Positions 26,287 to 37,980 of a DNA stretch of 64,000 nucleotides are shown in pieces. The position numbers and the translations under genes are program-made. Positions within the stretch are counted from its first letter, which is position 1; the number at the start of each line of letters is the position of its first letter. Origin of the DNA: Floricoccus tropicus (GTDB lineage: Bacteria > Bacillota > Bacilli > Lactobacillales > Streptococcaceae); the NCBI RefSeq assembly GCF_001832905.1, contig NZ_MKIR01000020.1:29732-93731 (forward strand), read 5' to 3'. The notes under the pieces were generated by a model. It saw nothing but the letters and a program-made list of their open reading frames with translations. It was not told where the DNA came from and did not search any database.

Positions 26287-27656
26287 TATATTACCTCTCT
26301 TGCATCAACAAATTTTCCATTTATAGCGGCAAGTGCAGCCATAGCCGGACTACAAAGATGTGTTCTTGCACCATGTCCTTGGCGCCCTTCAAAATTTCGA
26401 TTACTTGTAGATGCACAATGAACACCTTCTGGAACGTGGTCGGGATTCATACCAAGACACATCGAGCAACCTGGTTCACGCCATTCAAATCCAGCATCAA
26501 TAAATATTTTATCCAAACCCATTTTTTCTGCAGCTTTCTTAACAGGTCTACTTCCAGGAACAACAATTGCTGTTAGTGAAGAAGCAATTTTCTTTCCCTT
26601 TACAATATCTGCTACAAGAATAAGGTCAGAAAGCCGAGCATTAGTACAAGATCCGATAAAGACATAACCTAGGTCAATATCACTCACCTTTTGGCCTGGT
26701 TTAAGATCCATATATGAATAAGCTCTTTCGTCATTGAAGTCTTCAATCTCAGGAAACTCTTCTGTAAACTCAACACCCATTTCTGGATTAGTTCCCCAAG
26801 TGACCATAGGTGCAAGTTTATCGACTTCAATCGTAATTATCTTATCGTACTGAGCATCCTCATCGCTTACAAGTGTTTCCCAGTCAGCAATTGCTGATTC
26901 CATGTCACTAGGTGCCTTTCCACGTCCACGAACATACTCATAAGTTTTACTATCTGGATTCATCAGTCCAATTTTTGCACCAAACTCAATAGCCATGTTA
27001 CAAATACTCATACGCTCTTCCATTTCAAGCGCATCAATAGCCTCTCCTGCAAATTCAACTGCATATCCAACTCCTGCATCAACTCCATACTTAGCAATCA
27101 ATGCAAGAATATAATCTTTAGCATAAATACCTTGAGGGGCGACACCTGTAAAATCAATCTTCATTTTTTTTGGTTTAACCTGCCAGATAGTTTGTGTAGC
27201 AAAAACATGTTCTACTTCACTTGTCCCAATACCAAAAGCAATTGCCCCAAAAGCTCCATGAGTCGCAGTATGTGAGTCTCCACAGACAATAAGTTTGCCT
27301 GGTTGACTTCTTCCTGTCTCTGGCCCCACCATATGGACAATTCCTTGCTTATCACTTCCATGAACTGCCGCATCAATACCGAATTCCTTTACATTAGCTG
27401 CAAAAGTCTCAATTTGATTTTTCGAAATCAAGTCTTGAATATTAAAAATATCAACAGTTGGTACGTTATGGTCAGTAGTACCAAAAGTCAAATCTGGTCT
27501 TCTCACCTTACGTCCTGCTTCCCTAAGTCCTGAAAATGCCTGCGGACTGGTCACTTCATGTATATAATGTTGATCGACATAAAGAAGCTGTGGCTCACCA
27601 ATTTCTCCTTCAATTACATGTCTATCCCAAAGTTTATCAAATATCGCTTGTCCCAT
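26286..27656 (-). CDS. leuC: 3-isopropylmalate dehydratase, large subunit
   Basis: LeuC carries the [4Fe-4S] cluster of isopropylmalate isomerase. The 456-residue protein has [15 protein letters not shown], the cluster cysteines in [10 protein letters not shown] and [10 protein letters not shown], and the aconitase signatures in between. It lies between leuB (16 bases) and leuD (one-base overlap). The full length is normal. Confidence 0.96.
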   Translation of the reverse strand: MGQAIFDKLWDRHVIEGEIGEPQLLYVDQHYIHEVTSPQAFSGLREAGRKVRRPDLTFGTTDHNVPTVDIFNIQDLISKNQIETFAANVKEFGIDAAVHGSDKQGIVHMVGPETGRSQPGKLIVCGDSHTATHGAFGAIAFGIGTSEVEHVFATQTIWQVKPKKMKIDFTGVAPQGIYAKDYILALIAKYGVDAGVGYAVEFAGEAIDALEMEERMSICNMAIEFGAKIGLMNPDSKTYEYVRGRGKAPSDMESAIADWETLVSDEDAQYDKIITIEVDKLAPMVTWGTNPEMGVEFTEEFPEIEDFNDERAYSYMDLKPGQKVSDIDLGYVFIGSCTNARLSDLILVADIVKGKKIASSLTAIVVPGSRPVKKAAEKMGLDKIFIDAGFEWREPGCSMCLGMNPDHVPEGVHCASTSNRNFEGRQGHGARTHLCSPAMAALAAINGKFVDAREVI

Positions 27657-27672
27657 ATCTTCTCCTTCTCAC

Positions 27673-28710
27673 CTACAAATTACTAATTATCGCTTGAGTC
27701 ATTTCCTTTGTCGTAGCTTGTCCACCTAAATCTTTGGTAAAAATACCATTTTCAAAAGTCTTTTCAACTGCATTCTCAATAATCTGAGCAGCTTCTGATA
27801 GATTAAATGATTCTTTAAACATCATGGCAACTGATAAAATCATGCTAACAGGATTTGCAATGCCTAAGCCAGCAATATCAGGTGCACTTCCGTGAATTGG
27901 CTCATACATACTCGGACCAGTTTCTGAATGACTTGCTGAAGGCATTACTCCAAGTGTTCCTGGAAGTACACTTGCCTCATCCGATAAGATATCTCCAAAA
28001 AGATTTTCAGTTACTATGACATCAAATCTACTTGGATCAGTAATCATTAACATTGCACATGAATCAACAAGTTGATGTTCCAAAGTCACATCAGGATAGT
28101 CTAGTGCTACCTGATCAGCAACTCTTCGCCATAATTTACTTGTAGCTAGAACATTTTGCTTATCAACACTGGTAACCTTTTTCCCTCGTGTACGGGCTGT
28201 TTCAAAGGCAATTTTCATAATTCGAGTAATTTCTTCAACATTATAATCATTAACATCACGCGCTTTATCATCATCAAGTGTATGTTCACCAAAGTAAATA
28301 CCACCAGTCAATTCACGTACCATTATAAAATCAACTCCTTCAATAATCTCAGGCTTTAATGGTGACAATTTTTTTAACTGATTAAAGATTTTTACAGGAC
28401 GAATGTTGGCAAAAAGTCCTAATTCCTTGCGCAAGCGGAGAAGTCCTTGTTCTGGACGAACTGTTGCTTCATTATATTTTGGATGACCAATAGCTGCTAA
28501 GAGAATTGCATCTGAGTCTTTAGCAGCATTTAATGTATCTTCTGGTAATGGATTTCCTTCTTTATCAATTGCCACTCCTCCAAAATTCTTCGCATCTATT
28601 TCGTATTCAAACCCAATTTTCTCAGCCGTTGCTGCAAGAACCTCAAGTCCTGCCTTCATAATTTCCGGACCAATTCCATCGCCAGCCAAAGTAACTATTT
28701 TTTTTGCCAT
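27673..28710 (-). CDS. leuB: 3-isopropylmalate dehydrogenase
   Basis: LeuB oxidises and decarboxylates 3-isopropylmalate to 2-oxoisocaproate using NAD+. The 345-residue protein has GDGIGPEIM at the N terminus, VRELTGGIYFG near residue 130, and NLFGDILSDEASVLPGTLG with the metal and NAD-binding acids. The glycine-rich C-terminal loop HGSAPDIAG is present. It is the second gene of leuABCD. Confidence 0.96.
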   Translation of the reverse strand: MAKKIVTLAGDGIGPEIMKAGLEVLAATAEKIGFEYEIDAKNFGGVAIDKEGNPLPEDTLNAAKDSDAILLAAIGHPKYNEATVRPEQGLLRLRKELGLFANIRPVKIFNQLKKLSPLKPEIIEGVDFIMVRELTGGIYFGEHTLDDDKARDVNDYNVEEITRIMKIAFETARTRGKKVTSVDKQNVLATSKLWRRVADQVALDYPDVTLEHQLVDSCAMLMITDPSRFDVIVTENLFGDILSDEASVLPGTLGVMPSASHSETGPSMYEPIHGSAPDIAGLGIANPVSMILSVAMMFKESFNLSEAAQIIENAVEKTFENGIFTKDLGGQATTKEMTQAIISNL

Positions 28711-28746
28711 ATTTATTTCCTTAACGTCCCTCTATCTTAATTTATT

Positions 28747-30267
28747 TTATTTTTCGTTTTCTCTTTTTATAAAAGCATTTGCTCTTAGATAGGCTTGTGC
28801 ACTTGCCTTTAAAACATCATAATCAATTCCTCGAGCTGAGAAGTGAGTACCTGTTTTTGGATTGGTAACATTAACTTGAACTTCTGCCTGTGCATCAATT
28901 CCTGATGTTATTGCATCAATCTCATATGATTCAAGCGTTACATCTTGATCAAAATAGTTATCAATTGCATTGAATATCGCTTCTACACTTCCTGAACCCT
29001 TTGCATCAATTTCTTTAGATTCTTGAATCGCCTTATTAAATATTGAAACTCTCGCTTCTTGTTCATCACTAGAGTTATAAGATAACCTTACGTCTTCCAA
29101 TGTAATTTCACTGTCAGCTGAGTTATGGCCTAGAATCAATGCTCTGACATCTTCATCAGTAATTTCTTTTTTCTTGTCGGCTAGCTTTTTAAAGTTAGCA
29201 AAATGCTGATTTAGTTCTTCATCCGTAAATTCGAATTCCAGTTCTTTAAGTTTTTCTTTGAAAGCGTGGCGACCAGAGAGTTTTCCTAGAGGAAGGGAAT
29301 TGAATTTTATCCCAACAAGCTCAGGAGTGATAATCTCGTAAGTTTCAGGATTTTTAAGTACACCATCTTGGTGAATACCACTTTCATGAGCAAAAGCATT
29401 TCCACCTGTAACTGCCTTATTTTTTGGAATTGATAGACCAGAATATCTTGAAATCATGTCAGCAGTTGTTTTAGTTCTATTTAGGACAATATCACTTGTA
29501 GCCTGATAATAATCTTTTCGGATATGAAGAGCTACCGCTACCTCTTCAAGGGCTACGTTTCCTGCTCTTTCACCGATACCATTAACTGTTCCTTCCACAC
29601 GACCGGCACCATTTTTGATTGCCGCAAGTGTATTAGCTGTAGCCATTCCAAGATCATCATGACAATGTGGGCTAAAGATTATTTTATGATCCGTCTTAAC
29701 ATTTTCTATCAGGAATTTAAAAATTTGACCAAATTCTTCTGGTGTAGTGTAACCAACTGTATCAGGGATATTAATATATGTAGCACCATTATCCACTGCG
29801 GTTTGAACTGCCTTTAAAAGAAAGTCTTTATCAGTTCTAGTAGCATCTTCTGGTGAGAACTCCACTATTTCGAATAGTGATCTTGCATAAGTCACATGTT
29901 CAGCAATACTTGCAATAACTTCATCAGGTGTCATCTTAAGCTTATACTCCATATGAACTGGACTTGTAGCAATAAATACATGGACTTGAGGATACTTAGC
30001 ATCTTTTAAGGCAAGAGAAGCTTTGTCTATATCACCTTTAACACATCGACATAGTCCAGTTACGGCTGTGCTAGTCATTGCCTTAGCAATTTCTGAAACT
30101 GCTAAAAAACTATCAGGACTTGCTGCTGGAAATCCTGCTTCAATTGCTGAAATTCCCCATTTTTCTAATTGTTTTGCAATATCGATCTTCTCTTGAACTG
30201 AAAAGTTCACTCCTGGTGTTTGTTCGCCATCTCTAAGACTTGTATCAAGAAACTCAATTTTTCGCAT
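28747..30267 (-). CDS. leuA: 2-isopropylmalate synthase
   Basis: LeuA condenses acetyl-CoA with 2-oxoisovalerate, the committed step of leucine synthesis. The protein of about 506 residues starts [19 protein letters not shown] (catalytic metal site). It has [16 protein letters not shown] and a C-terminal LeuA dimer/allosteric domain from about residue 390, where leucine feedback acts in relatives. ATG at 30267 is used because the ATG at 30279 is part of the ATGGAGG ribosome binding site. Expression appears to be controlled by a leader peptide and a CodY-like box upstream. Confidence 0.95.
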   Translation of the reverse strand: MRKIEFLDTSLRDGEQTPGVNFSVQEKIDIAKQLEKWGISAIEAGFPAASPDSFLAVSEIAKAMTSTAVTGLCRCVKGDIDKASLALKDAKYPQVHVFIATSPVHMEYKLKMTPDEVIASIAEHVTYARSLFEIVEFSPEDATRTDKDFLLKAVQTAVDNGATYINIPDTVGYTTPEEFGQIFKFLIENVKTDHKIIFSPHCHDDLGMATANTLAAIKNGAGRVEGTVNGIGERAGNVALEEVAVALHIRKDYYQATSDIVLNRTKTTADMISRYSGLSIPKNKAVTGGNAFAHESGIHQDGVLKNPETYEIITPELVGIKFNSLPLGKLSGRHAFKEKLKELEFEFTDEELNQHFANFKKLADKKKEITDEDVRALILGHNSADSEITLEDVRLSYNSSDEQEARVSIFNKAIQESKEIDAKGSGSVEAIFNAIDNYFDQDVTLESYEIDAITSGIDAQAEVQVNVTNPKTGTHFSARGIDYDVLKASAQAYLRANAFIKRENEK

Positions 30268-30296
30268 AAATGCCTCCATTTTTTATTAAAAGAAAA

Positions 30297-30384
30297 ACGC
30301 CCACATGGGACGTTTTACTCGTCCCACTTTGACTTACGCCAAACAGGACTCACAATATGAATACATCTAAGTATTCTGCGAGTC
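30297..30384 (-). promoter_or_regulatory. leu operon transcription attenuator
   Basis: On the minus strand a hairpin built from GGACTC...GAGTCC with inner GAATAC/GTATTC (30346-30384) overlaps the end of the leader peptide gene. Downstream, CGTCCC can pair with either GGGACG (30307-30325) or GGGCG (30297-30313); the latter is followed by TTTTTC. This is the set of mutually exclusive stems expected of leader-peptide attenuation. The pairings are seen; the switching is inferred. Confidence 0.7.
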
Positions 30385-30423
30385 CTTATACAATAATAAT
30401 AAATTGAATGTTTGGTTTGTCAT
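30367..30423 (-). CDS. leuL: leu operon leader peptide with four consecutive Leu codons
   Basis: The frame ATG to TAG encodes MTNQTFNLLLLYKDSQNT, 18 residues with TTA TTA TTA TTG in a row. GGAAG lies upstream as a ribosome binding site. The short length, position between the promoter and the attenuator hairpins, and the run of leucine codons identify it as an attenuation leader. The ribosome would stall when charged leucyl-tRNA is scarce and allow leuABCD transcription. Comparable leaders precede leu/ilv genes in Lactococcus lactis. Confidence 0.85.
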   Translation of the reverse strand: MTNQTFNLLLLYKDSQNT

Positions 30424-30455
30424 TGGGAATTCTTCCTTTGTTTTAATTTTTATTA

Positions 30456-30500
30456 ATAATATACCAAATATTTTTTATTGTCAATAATTTTTAGAAAATT
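30456..30500 (-). promoter_or_regulatory. leu promoter with CodY-like box
   Basis: On the minus strand TTGACA (30479-30484) and TATTAT (30456-30461) are separated by 17 bases. Directly upstream, AATTTTTAGAAAATT (30486-30500, plus-strand reading) matches the CodY consensus AATTTTCWGAAAATT at 14 of 15 positions. CodY represses amino acid genes when branched-chain amino acids are plentiful in lactococci and streptococci. Confidence 0.78.
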
Positions 30501-30607
30501 ATCAAATATTTTTAATTTTCTTCCTTTATTTTTTATTTTACTGAATTAAGGCACATTTAGAGTTCCCTTGGCTCTTAGTCCTTTAAATTTTCTTACTTTC
30601 GTGATAA

Positions 30608-32137
<1,530 letters not shown>

Positions 32138-32146
32138 GATAAACAC

Positions 32147-32185
32147 AAAAATCACCCTGTATAAAATTTATACAAGGTGATTTTT
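32147..32185 (+). terminator. Terminator of lysS
   Basis: AAAAATCACC (32147-32156) pairs with GGTGATTTTT (32176-32185), with an inner GTATAAA/TTTATAC stem. T residues follow. Confidence 0.88.
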
Positions 32186-32218
32186 CTATTAAATCTATAT
32201 TATTGTACTTTGAAATTT

Positions 32219-32256
32219 AAACCCTCGTAAGGAATTTAATCCTTATTGAGGGTTTT
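32219..32256 (-). terminator. Terminator of pheST
   Basis: AAACCCTC and GAGGGTTT, with inner TAAGGA/TCCTTA, form a hairpin just downstream of pheT on the minus strand. Confidence 0.75.
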
Positions 32257-32275
32257 ATAATATGCAATTGAATTA

Positions 32276-34636
32276 TTATCTAACTTCAAATCCTGCTTCG
32301 TTAAGTTTTTTAACGATTTTATTAATTGCTGAATTTATTTCTTCGTCTGTTAATGTTTGTTCTGGGTTTTGGAATGTCAAACTGTAAGCTAATGATTTCT
32401 TGTCAGTTGGAACATTTTCACCTGTATAAACATCAAAGATAGAAACATTTTTAAGTAATTTAACTTTGGCAGAGTAAATTATATCAAGGACTTCTTGGTT
32501 TTCTGTATCACGATTAACTAGAAGTGCAAGGTCACGTTTAACTGCTGGGAATTTAGGAATTTCAGTAAATACTACTTGTTCTGGTTTATTTTCTAAGATA
32601 CCAGTTAAATCAAGGCTTGCTACATATGTTGTAGGAATATCGTATACTTTTGCTACCGCAGGATGAACCTGACCAACAAAACCAATTTCTTTTCCACTTA
32701 CAATAACGCGAGCTGTACGGCCTGGATGCATATCTTCAAGTTTAGTTTCTTTTTCAAAACGTAAATCCATGTCTTGCAAGAGAGTTTCAACAACACCTTT
32801 AGCTTGGTAAAAGTCTGTATTACCAGTGAAAGCCATAGCAACTTGAGGAAGTTCAGTCGGACGACCGTCATCTTCATTACCAAATTTGACGAATACATTT
32901 CCTACTTCATAGATAGCAAGGTCGCTGTTTCCACGCGCCATATTGTAATTAACAATGTCAAGCATACCTGGAATAATCGAATTTCTTAAAGTTTGTCTTT
33001 CTTCACTCATCGGCATAGCAAGACTTACAAGTTCAGTAGAAACTTTCGTGAACTGGCTAGCCTTTTCAGGCGTTGTCAAAGCATAGCTGATAACTTCAGT
33101 AAGACCTGCTCCCTCAAGAACTGTGCGCGTGTCACGACGCAATTTTTGCATAGGTGTAAGCTCACCAATCGTGTTACCAGCGTTTGGAAGAGTACTTGGA
33201 AGATTATCGTAACCATAAATACGGGCTACTTCTTCAACCAAATCAGCCTCAATAGTAATGTCCCAACGACGAGGTGGGATTGTAACCACAAGATTTTCAC
33301 CATCAACACTTGTTTCAAATCCTAGTTGGTCAAAAATAGCTACCACTTGGTCGATTGTCAAATCAGTTCCCAGTGAAGAATTGATTTTAGTCAAAGTAAT
33401 CGCTACATCAACACTTTGAGGTTTATAGTCATTACTTTCTACAACACCATTTAAAACTTTACCTCCAGCAAGTTCAGCAATCATAGCTGCCGCTGTATCT
33501 AAAGCAAGAGTTACATCTGCTTCATTGATTCCTTTTTCAAAACGAGCACTTGATTCTGAACGAAGATTGAATTTTTGGCTTGTTTTACGAATTGATGCTC
33601 CATCGAATAGTGCTGCTTCGAGAACAACATTTGTTGATTTTTCAGTAATTTCAGTATCTAGTCCACCCATAACTCCCGCAAGAGCAACAGGTTTATCTGC
33701 GACAGTAATTACTAGATCATCAGAAGTTAATTCACGTTCTACATCATCTAAAGTTGTAAGTTTTTCTCCATCACGTGCATCACGGACAAGAATTTTTCTT
33801 TCTTTAAAAGTATCCAAGTCGAAAGCATGCATTGGTTGTCCAAAATACATAAGAATATAGTTGGTAACGTCAACAACATTACTGATTGGACGAACTCCGA
33901 TATTCATTAATAGATTTTGAAGCCATAAAGGACTTGGTCCTACTTTTACATCTTCAATAATACGAGATTTATATGTTTTAGATTTAGCACTGTCAACTTG
34001 AACAGCTATTTCATCACTTGTTTTTTTATCGTCTTCCTTAAGTTCAATACTTGGGAAATTTACTTTTTTATCATAGATAGCTGCTACTTCATGAGCAACT
34101 CCACGCATAGATAGAGCATCAGCACGGTTAGGAGTGATTGAAAGTTCAAGAACTTCATCATCCATACCAATGTATTTAAATACATCATCACCTACTTTTG
34201 CATCACTTGGCATGATATAGATTCCATCAGCATATTCTTTAGGTACTACTGAATCTGGGAAACCTAATTCTCCAAGAGAACAAATCATACCCAAGCTTTC
34301 ATAGCCACGCATCTTACCTTTTTTAATTTTATAATTTCCTGCAATACGAGCTCCTGGAAGGGCAACAATTACTTTGATTCCTTCCTTAACGTTTGGTGCA
34401 CCGCAAACTATTTGACGAGGTCCTGCATCACCAGTATTCACCTGGCAAAGATGTAGATGAGTTTCTGGAATATCCTCACATGATACAACTTCTCCAACTA
34501 CAATGCTCTTTAAACCATCTTGACGAGATTCAACTCCCTCAACTTCGATACCGCTAGTTGACATTTTCTCAGCTAGGTCAGCTGCTGGAACATCAATGTC
34601 AACGTATTCTTTTAACCATTTATATGAAACTAACAT
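32276..34636 (-). CDS. pheT: Phenylalanine-tRNA ligase, beta subunit
   Basis: PheT is the large subunit of the (alpha-beta)2 phenylalanyl-tRNA synthetase and carries the editing site. The 786-residue protein has an N-terminal tRNA-binding OB domain (about 40-150), then B5 and B3/4 domains with [20 protein letters not shown] and [21 protein letters not shown]. It ends in the FDX-ACB anticodon-binding domain ([13 protein letters not shown]...). It follows pheS after 61 bases. The length is slightly below the 800 residues usual in streptococci but no domain is lost. Confidence 0.96.
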   Translation of the reverse strand: MLVSYKWLKEYVDIDVPAADLAEKMSTSGIEVEGVESRQDGLKSIVVGEVVSCEDIPETHLHLCQVNTGDAGPRQIVCGAPNVKEGIKVIVALPGARIAGNYKIKKGKMRGYESLGMICSLGELGFPDSVVPKEYADGIYIMPSDAKVGDDVFKYIGMDDEVLELSITPNRADALSMRGVAHEVAAIYDKKVNFPSIELKEDDKKTSDEIAVQVDSAKSKTYKSRIIEDVKVGPSPLWLQNLLMNIGVRPISNVVDVTNYILMYFGQPMHAFDLDTFKERKILVRDARDGEKLTTLDDVERELTSDDLVITVADKPVALAGVMGGLDTEITEKSTNVVLEAALFDGASIRKTSQKFNLRSESSARFEKGINEADVTLALDTAAAMIAELAGGKVLNGVVESNDYKPQSVDVAITLTKINSSLGTDLTIDQVVAIFDQLGFETSVDGENLVVTIPPRRWDITIEADLVEEVARIYGYDNLPSTLPNAGNTIGELTPMQKLRRDTRTVLEGAGLTEVISYALTTPEKASQFTKVSTELVSLAMPMSEERQTLRNSIIPGMLDIVNYNMARGNSDLAIYEVGNVFVKFGNEDDGRPTELPQVAMAFTGNTDFYQAKGVVETLLQDMDLRFEKETKLEDMHPGRTARVIVSGKEIGFVGQVHPAVAKVYDIPTTYVASLDLTGILENKPEQVVFTEIPKFPAVKRDLALLVNRDTENQEVLDIIYSAKVKLLKNVSIFDVYTGENVPTDKKSLAYSLTFQNPEQTLTDEEINSAINKIVKKLNEAGFEVR

Positions 34637-34697
34637 TTGTTACTTACTCCTTTTGTAATGTCTATCTATCTAAGTGTAGATATTATTATGTTCACTA

Positions 34698-35735
34698 TTA
34701 TTTGAATTGTTCAGTGAAACGTTGGTCTCCTAGATAGAAACCGCGGATATCATTGATTCCGTAACGTAGCATTGCAATTCTTTCTTGTCCAAGACCAAAG
34801 GCAAATGCTGAATATTTATTAGAGTCAATACCACTCATTTCAAGTACACGTGGGTGAACCATACCGGCACCTAGAACTTCAATCCAACCTGTTTGTTTAC
34901 AAACATTACATCCAACACCACCACACTTAAAGCATGATACGTCAACCTCAACAGATGGTTCAGTAAATGGGAAATAACTTGGACGAAGGCGAATTTTTCT
35001 ATCTTCTCCAAACATTTTCTTGATAAGAGTTTCAAGAGTACCTTTCAAGTCACCCATTGAAATATTCTCATCAACAACAAGTCCTTCAATTTGATGGAAT
35101 TGGTGTGAGTGAGTCGCATCATCTGTATCACGACGGTAAACACGTCCAGGACTAATCATTTTAAGAGGTCCTTTAGTAAAATCATGTTTATCCATAGTTC
35201 TTGCTTGAACCGGACTAGTATGAGTACGCAATAGAATTTCAGGAGTGATATAGAATGTATCTTGCATATCACGCGCTGGGTGATCTTTTGGAAGATTCAT
35301 ACGTTCGAAGTTATAATAATCAGTTTCTACTTCATATCCATCGACAACTTGGTAACCCATTCCTAAGAAAATATCTTCAATTTCTTCTGTTGTTTGAGTT
35401 AGGACATGGCGCGTACCACGTTTAATTTCAGTACCTGGCAAAGTTACATCAATTTCTTCCTTCTCAAGAGCAACCTGCATTGCAATTTTTTCCAAGGCTT
35501 CTTTTCTTAATTCTAAAAGTTCAGTTACCTTATCTCGGAATTCATTAGCTAAGGCCCCTACCTTTGGACGCTCTTCAGCTGATAAGTCCTTCATTCCTTT
35601 AAGAATTTCAGTTAACTCACCTTTTTTACCGAGTATGGCTACTCGAAGGTCATTTAATTCTTTGTCATCTTTAATAGTGTCAAGGTTAGCAAGTGTTCTT
35701 GCTCTCAACTCTTCAATCTTTGCTTGTAAGTTCAT
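34698..35735 (-). CDS. pheS: Phenylalanine-tRNA ligase, alpha subunit
   Basis: PheS is the catalytic class II subunit. The 345-residue protein has an N-terminal coiled coil (about 1-85), class II motif 2 around [24 protein letters not shown] and motif 3 [16 protein letters not shown]. Cysteines [17 protein letters not shown] are present. ATG at 35735 follows a GAGGAG ribosome binding site; the longer frame to 35768 runs into the neighbouring MITE-like repeat. Upstream are the MITE-like element and a Phe-type T-box. Confidence 0.96.
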   Translation of the reverse strand: MNLQAKIEELRARTLANLDTIKDDKELNDLRVAILGKKGELTEILKGMKDLSAEERPKVGALANEFRDKVTELLELRKEALEKIAMQVALEKEEIDVTLPGTEIKRGTRHVLTQTTEEIEDIFLGMGYQVVDGYEVETDYYNFERMNLPKDHPARDMQDTFYITPEILLRTHTSPVQARTMDKHDFTKGPLKMISPGRVYRRDTDDATHSHQFHQIEGLVVDENISMGDLKGTLETLIKKMFGEDRKIRLRPSYFPFTEPSVEVDVSCFKCGGVGCNVCKQTGWIEVLGAGMVHPRVLEMSGIDSNKYSAFAFGLGQERIAMLRYGINDIRGFYLGDQRFTEQFK

Positions 35736-35759
35736 GATTCTCCTCTTATATATGATATA

Positions 35760-35864
35760 TATAGCCACTTAAAAATAGATTAATACATCGTTGACTCATT
35801 TCGATGAACGCTAGTTCTATCATCAATTCGTCGCCTTGTCTTATTTCTATTTTAATCAACTATA
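35760..35864. mobile_element. MITE-like element, copy 2 (105 bp), in the pheS leader
   Basis: The left end TATAGCCACTTAAAAATAGA and the right end, read inward, TATAGTTGATTAAAATAGAA, match those of the 170-bp element at 17101-17270. Both also share TTAATACATC after the left end and CCTTGTCTT before the right end. It lies between the T-box terminator and the pheS ribosome binding site, so it is transcribed as part of the pheST leader. It has no open reading frame. Confidence 0.75.
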
Positions 35865-35887
35865 AATGCAGTAAATATTTTTCACTA

Positions 35888-36113
35888 CAAAATAAAAACG
35901 GTCCATCCATCCCTTATACAAGGAACGAAAGACCGTGGTACCATCCTAATTTATGCACTAAAAAGCGCAACTCTTTTTTGATAAGGGAATTCTCCCTGTC
36001 TTATAAACTTGGGTGAACTTCATCTAACATCCAAATAGTATGCTTACAGTCGATGACATACATTCCCTGGTATTTTTCCACTAGATTACTCTTCCAAAAG
36101 ACAATTATTGCTT
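35888..36113 (-). promoter_or_regulatory. T-box riboswitch of pheST (phenylalanine)
   Basis: On the minus strand the leader carries the T-box sequence AGGATGGTACCACGG (around 35932-35946). A terminator stem ACGGTC...GACCGT plus TTTTTATTTT (35893-35936) follows it. A stem I region lies 5', in which GAAGUUCACC offers UUC (36015-36017) as candidate Phe specifier codon. T-box RNAs read uncharged tRNA and prevent termination. The T-box identity is firm; the specifier position is inferred. Confidence 0.9.
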
Positions 36114-36115
36114 TG

Positions 36116-36144
36116 ATTATAACAAAAAACCTTATAGAATTCAA
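36116..36144 (-). promoter_or_regulatory. Promoter of the pheST leader
   Basis: On the minus strand TTGAAT (36139-36144) and TATAAT (36116-36121) are separated by 17 bases, just upstream of the T-box. Confidence 0.75.
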
Positions 36145-36183
36145 GGACTATCCTTAAATATACTACAAGGTACTGTACACAGT

Positions 36184-37161
36184 TTATTTTACACTTTCTC
36201 TTTCTTTTAAGTAGAAAGGTACAATTATTTTTTCGCTGTAAATTTTAGATTTATCATCAGAATTTATTAACTCCGATAATTTTTCAACAGCAACTTCTCC
36301 AAGACGAGCAACATTTATATCAAAACTTGTGATATAGGGATGGATTAGGCTTGCAAAAACTGAGTTATTGAAGCTCAGTACACTAACATCATCAGGTACA
36401 TTTAAGCCTTGTTTGTTAATACTTTGAATTACCATTAATGCCAATGGATCATCCATAACAATTACTGCACTCTCTCCATCAACTTTGAAATTATTTTCAT
36501 CGAAATGAAGTAGCTTACCTACTAAATCACGTTTCACCAGTTCTTCATGAAAGCCCATATAACGTTCTTCAAAAACAACTCCTTCTTCAGTGTCAGTAAC
36601 AAAAGAAATATGCTTATGATCTTTATCAGCAAGATAAGCAACAGCTTCTTTACCTAGGAGCTTATTATCATTGTCTACATAAGTTATTTCATTTTGCATT
36701 TCACTAGGAGTTCCAACAAGAACGAAGGGAATATTTTCAGTAATTAGGTATTGGCGTACTGGATCTGATTGACCAGCATAAAGGACAATAAAACCATCAA
36801 CCCTTTTTTCAGAGTACATAAGTCTCACTTGTTTCTCTAATTCTTCGATACTATGCCCAGTTGCAATTGCTACCGTTATATCATTATTACGAGCCTCTTC
36901 ATTAATTGAAGATAAAATCTTCATGAAGAATGGTCGACTTTGTTTATTTTCAATTGGTGGGAATATAACACCAATTGCCCCACTTTTTCCACTTGCTAAA
37001 ATTTTTGCTGCTGCATTTTGAGTATAACCCAAAGTTTCCATTGCTTTGCGAACTTTTATTTTAGTTTTGTCAGAAATTGATGGGCTATCTTTTATAACCC
37101 TACTAACAGTTGAAGGATTCACTCCTGCAAATGCCGCAACATCTTTGATCGTAACTGCCAT
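36184..37161 (-). CDS. malR: LacI-family regulator of the maltose genes
   Basis: The 325-residue protein has the DNA-binding helix-turn-helix VTIKDVAAFAGVNPSTVSRVI at residues 3-23, the hinge AKILASGKSGAIGVIFP and a sugar-sensing domain. Location at the end of the mapA-pgmB unit, and three matching palindromes at maltose-gene promoters in this window, support MalR. It is transcribed after pgmB with a 39-base gap. In lactococci MalR acts as an activator, in pneumococci as a repressor; the mode here cannot be told from sequence. Confidence 0.85.
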   Translation of the reverse strand: MAVTIKDVAAFAGVNPSTVSRVIKDSPSISDKTKIKVRKAMETLGYTQNAAAKILASGKSGAIGVIFPPIENKQSRPFFMKILSSINEEARNNDITVAIATGHSIEELEKQVRLMYSEKRVDGFIVLYAGQSDPVRQYLITENIPFVLVGTPSEMQNEITYVDNDNKLLGKEAVAYLADKDHKHISFVTDTEEGVVFEERYMGFHEELVKRDLVGKLLHFDENNFKVDGESAVIVMDDPLALMVIQSINKQGLNVPDDVSVLSFNNSVFASLIHPYITSFDINVARLGEVAVEKLSELINSDDKSKIYSEKIIVPFYLKERESVK

Positions 37162-37200
37162 AATTTTTACCTAAAAGAGCGAATAATCGCTCACTTCCAC

Positions 37201-37863
37201 TTATTTGTTATTCCAAGTATCTTTCAAGAAATCTAATGTTAATTTACTTGTATCAGGAACAATACTAATATCAAATCCTAGATTTTCTGGACTTCCTACT
37301 CCAATAGGATATGCTCCAGAAGATTTAATTGCTTCAATTCCTGCTTGTGCATCTTCAATACCAATTGAATCGGTAATAGCTACATCAACACCATCAGCTG
37401 CAGCTAAAAAGATATCTGGCGCTGGCTTAGATTGAGCAACTTTTGCAGGGTCAGCAATTGCATCAAAATAGTCAAGAAGATCCATTTTTTCCAGTAAAAA
37501 TGGACCATTTTTACTAGCAGATGCCAAAGCAATTTTAAAATCGTTATTTTTTAAATCTTGTAAAAGTTCTAAAATTCCTGGATATACGTCTTTTGGACTA
37601 ACTTTGTCAATCATTTTAACATAATTATCGTTTTTTTGTCTAGCTAGATCTGCAAATTCTTCTGCTGTAAAGTCGTTCTCACGTCCACCTTTTTCAAGAA
37701 TTCTTGTAAGTGAATCCTCTCTTGAAACACCTTTTAATTGTTCGTTAAATTCACGATCAATATCAATTCCTAATTGATCTGCTAACTCTTTCCATGCTAA
37801 GTAATGGTACTCTGCTGTATCTGTGATTACTCCATCTAAATCAAATAAAACTGCTTTAAACAT
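37201..37863 (-). CDS. pgmB: Beta-phosphoglucomutase
   Basis: PgmB converts beta-glucose 1-phosphate, released by maltose phosphorylase, to glucose 6-phosphate. The 220-residue HAD-family protein has the nucleophile and acid Asp8 and Asp10 in [10 protein letters not shown]. Cap residues, the second motif [10 protein letters not shown] and the metal loop [14 protein letters not shown] follow. It lies directly after mapA, as in Lactococcus lactis, where the enzyme was characterised. The sequence layout is fully conserved. Confidence 0.95.
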   Translation of the reverse strand: MFKAVLFDLDGVITDTAEYHYLAWKELADQLGIDIDREFNEQLKGVSREDSLTRILEKGGRENDFTAEEFADLARQKNDNYVKMIDKVSPKDVYPGILELLQDLKNNDFKIALASASKNGPFLLEKMDLLDYFDAIADPAKVAQSKPAPDIFLAAADGVDVAITDSIGIEDAQAGIEAIKSSGAYPIGVGSPENLGFDISIVPDTSKLTLDFLKDTWNNK

Positions 37864-37980
37864 CTTATCTCCTTAATCTTTGTTATTTCTTATTCTTTAA
37901 ATATTATTTTAAAAAAGGTGAACAAATCTAATCAGAGCATTTAGAAAATATCTCTTACAAATAATTGTCCACCAATATTT

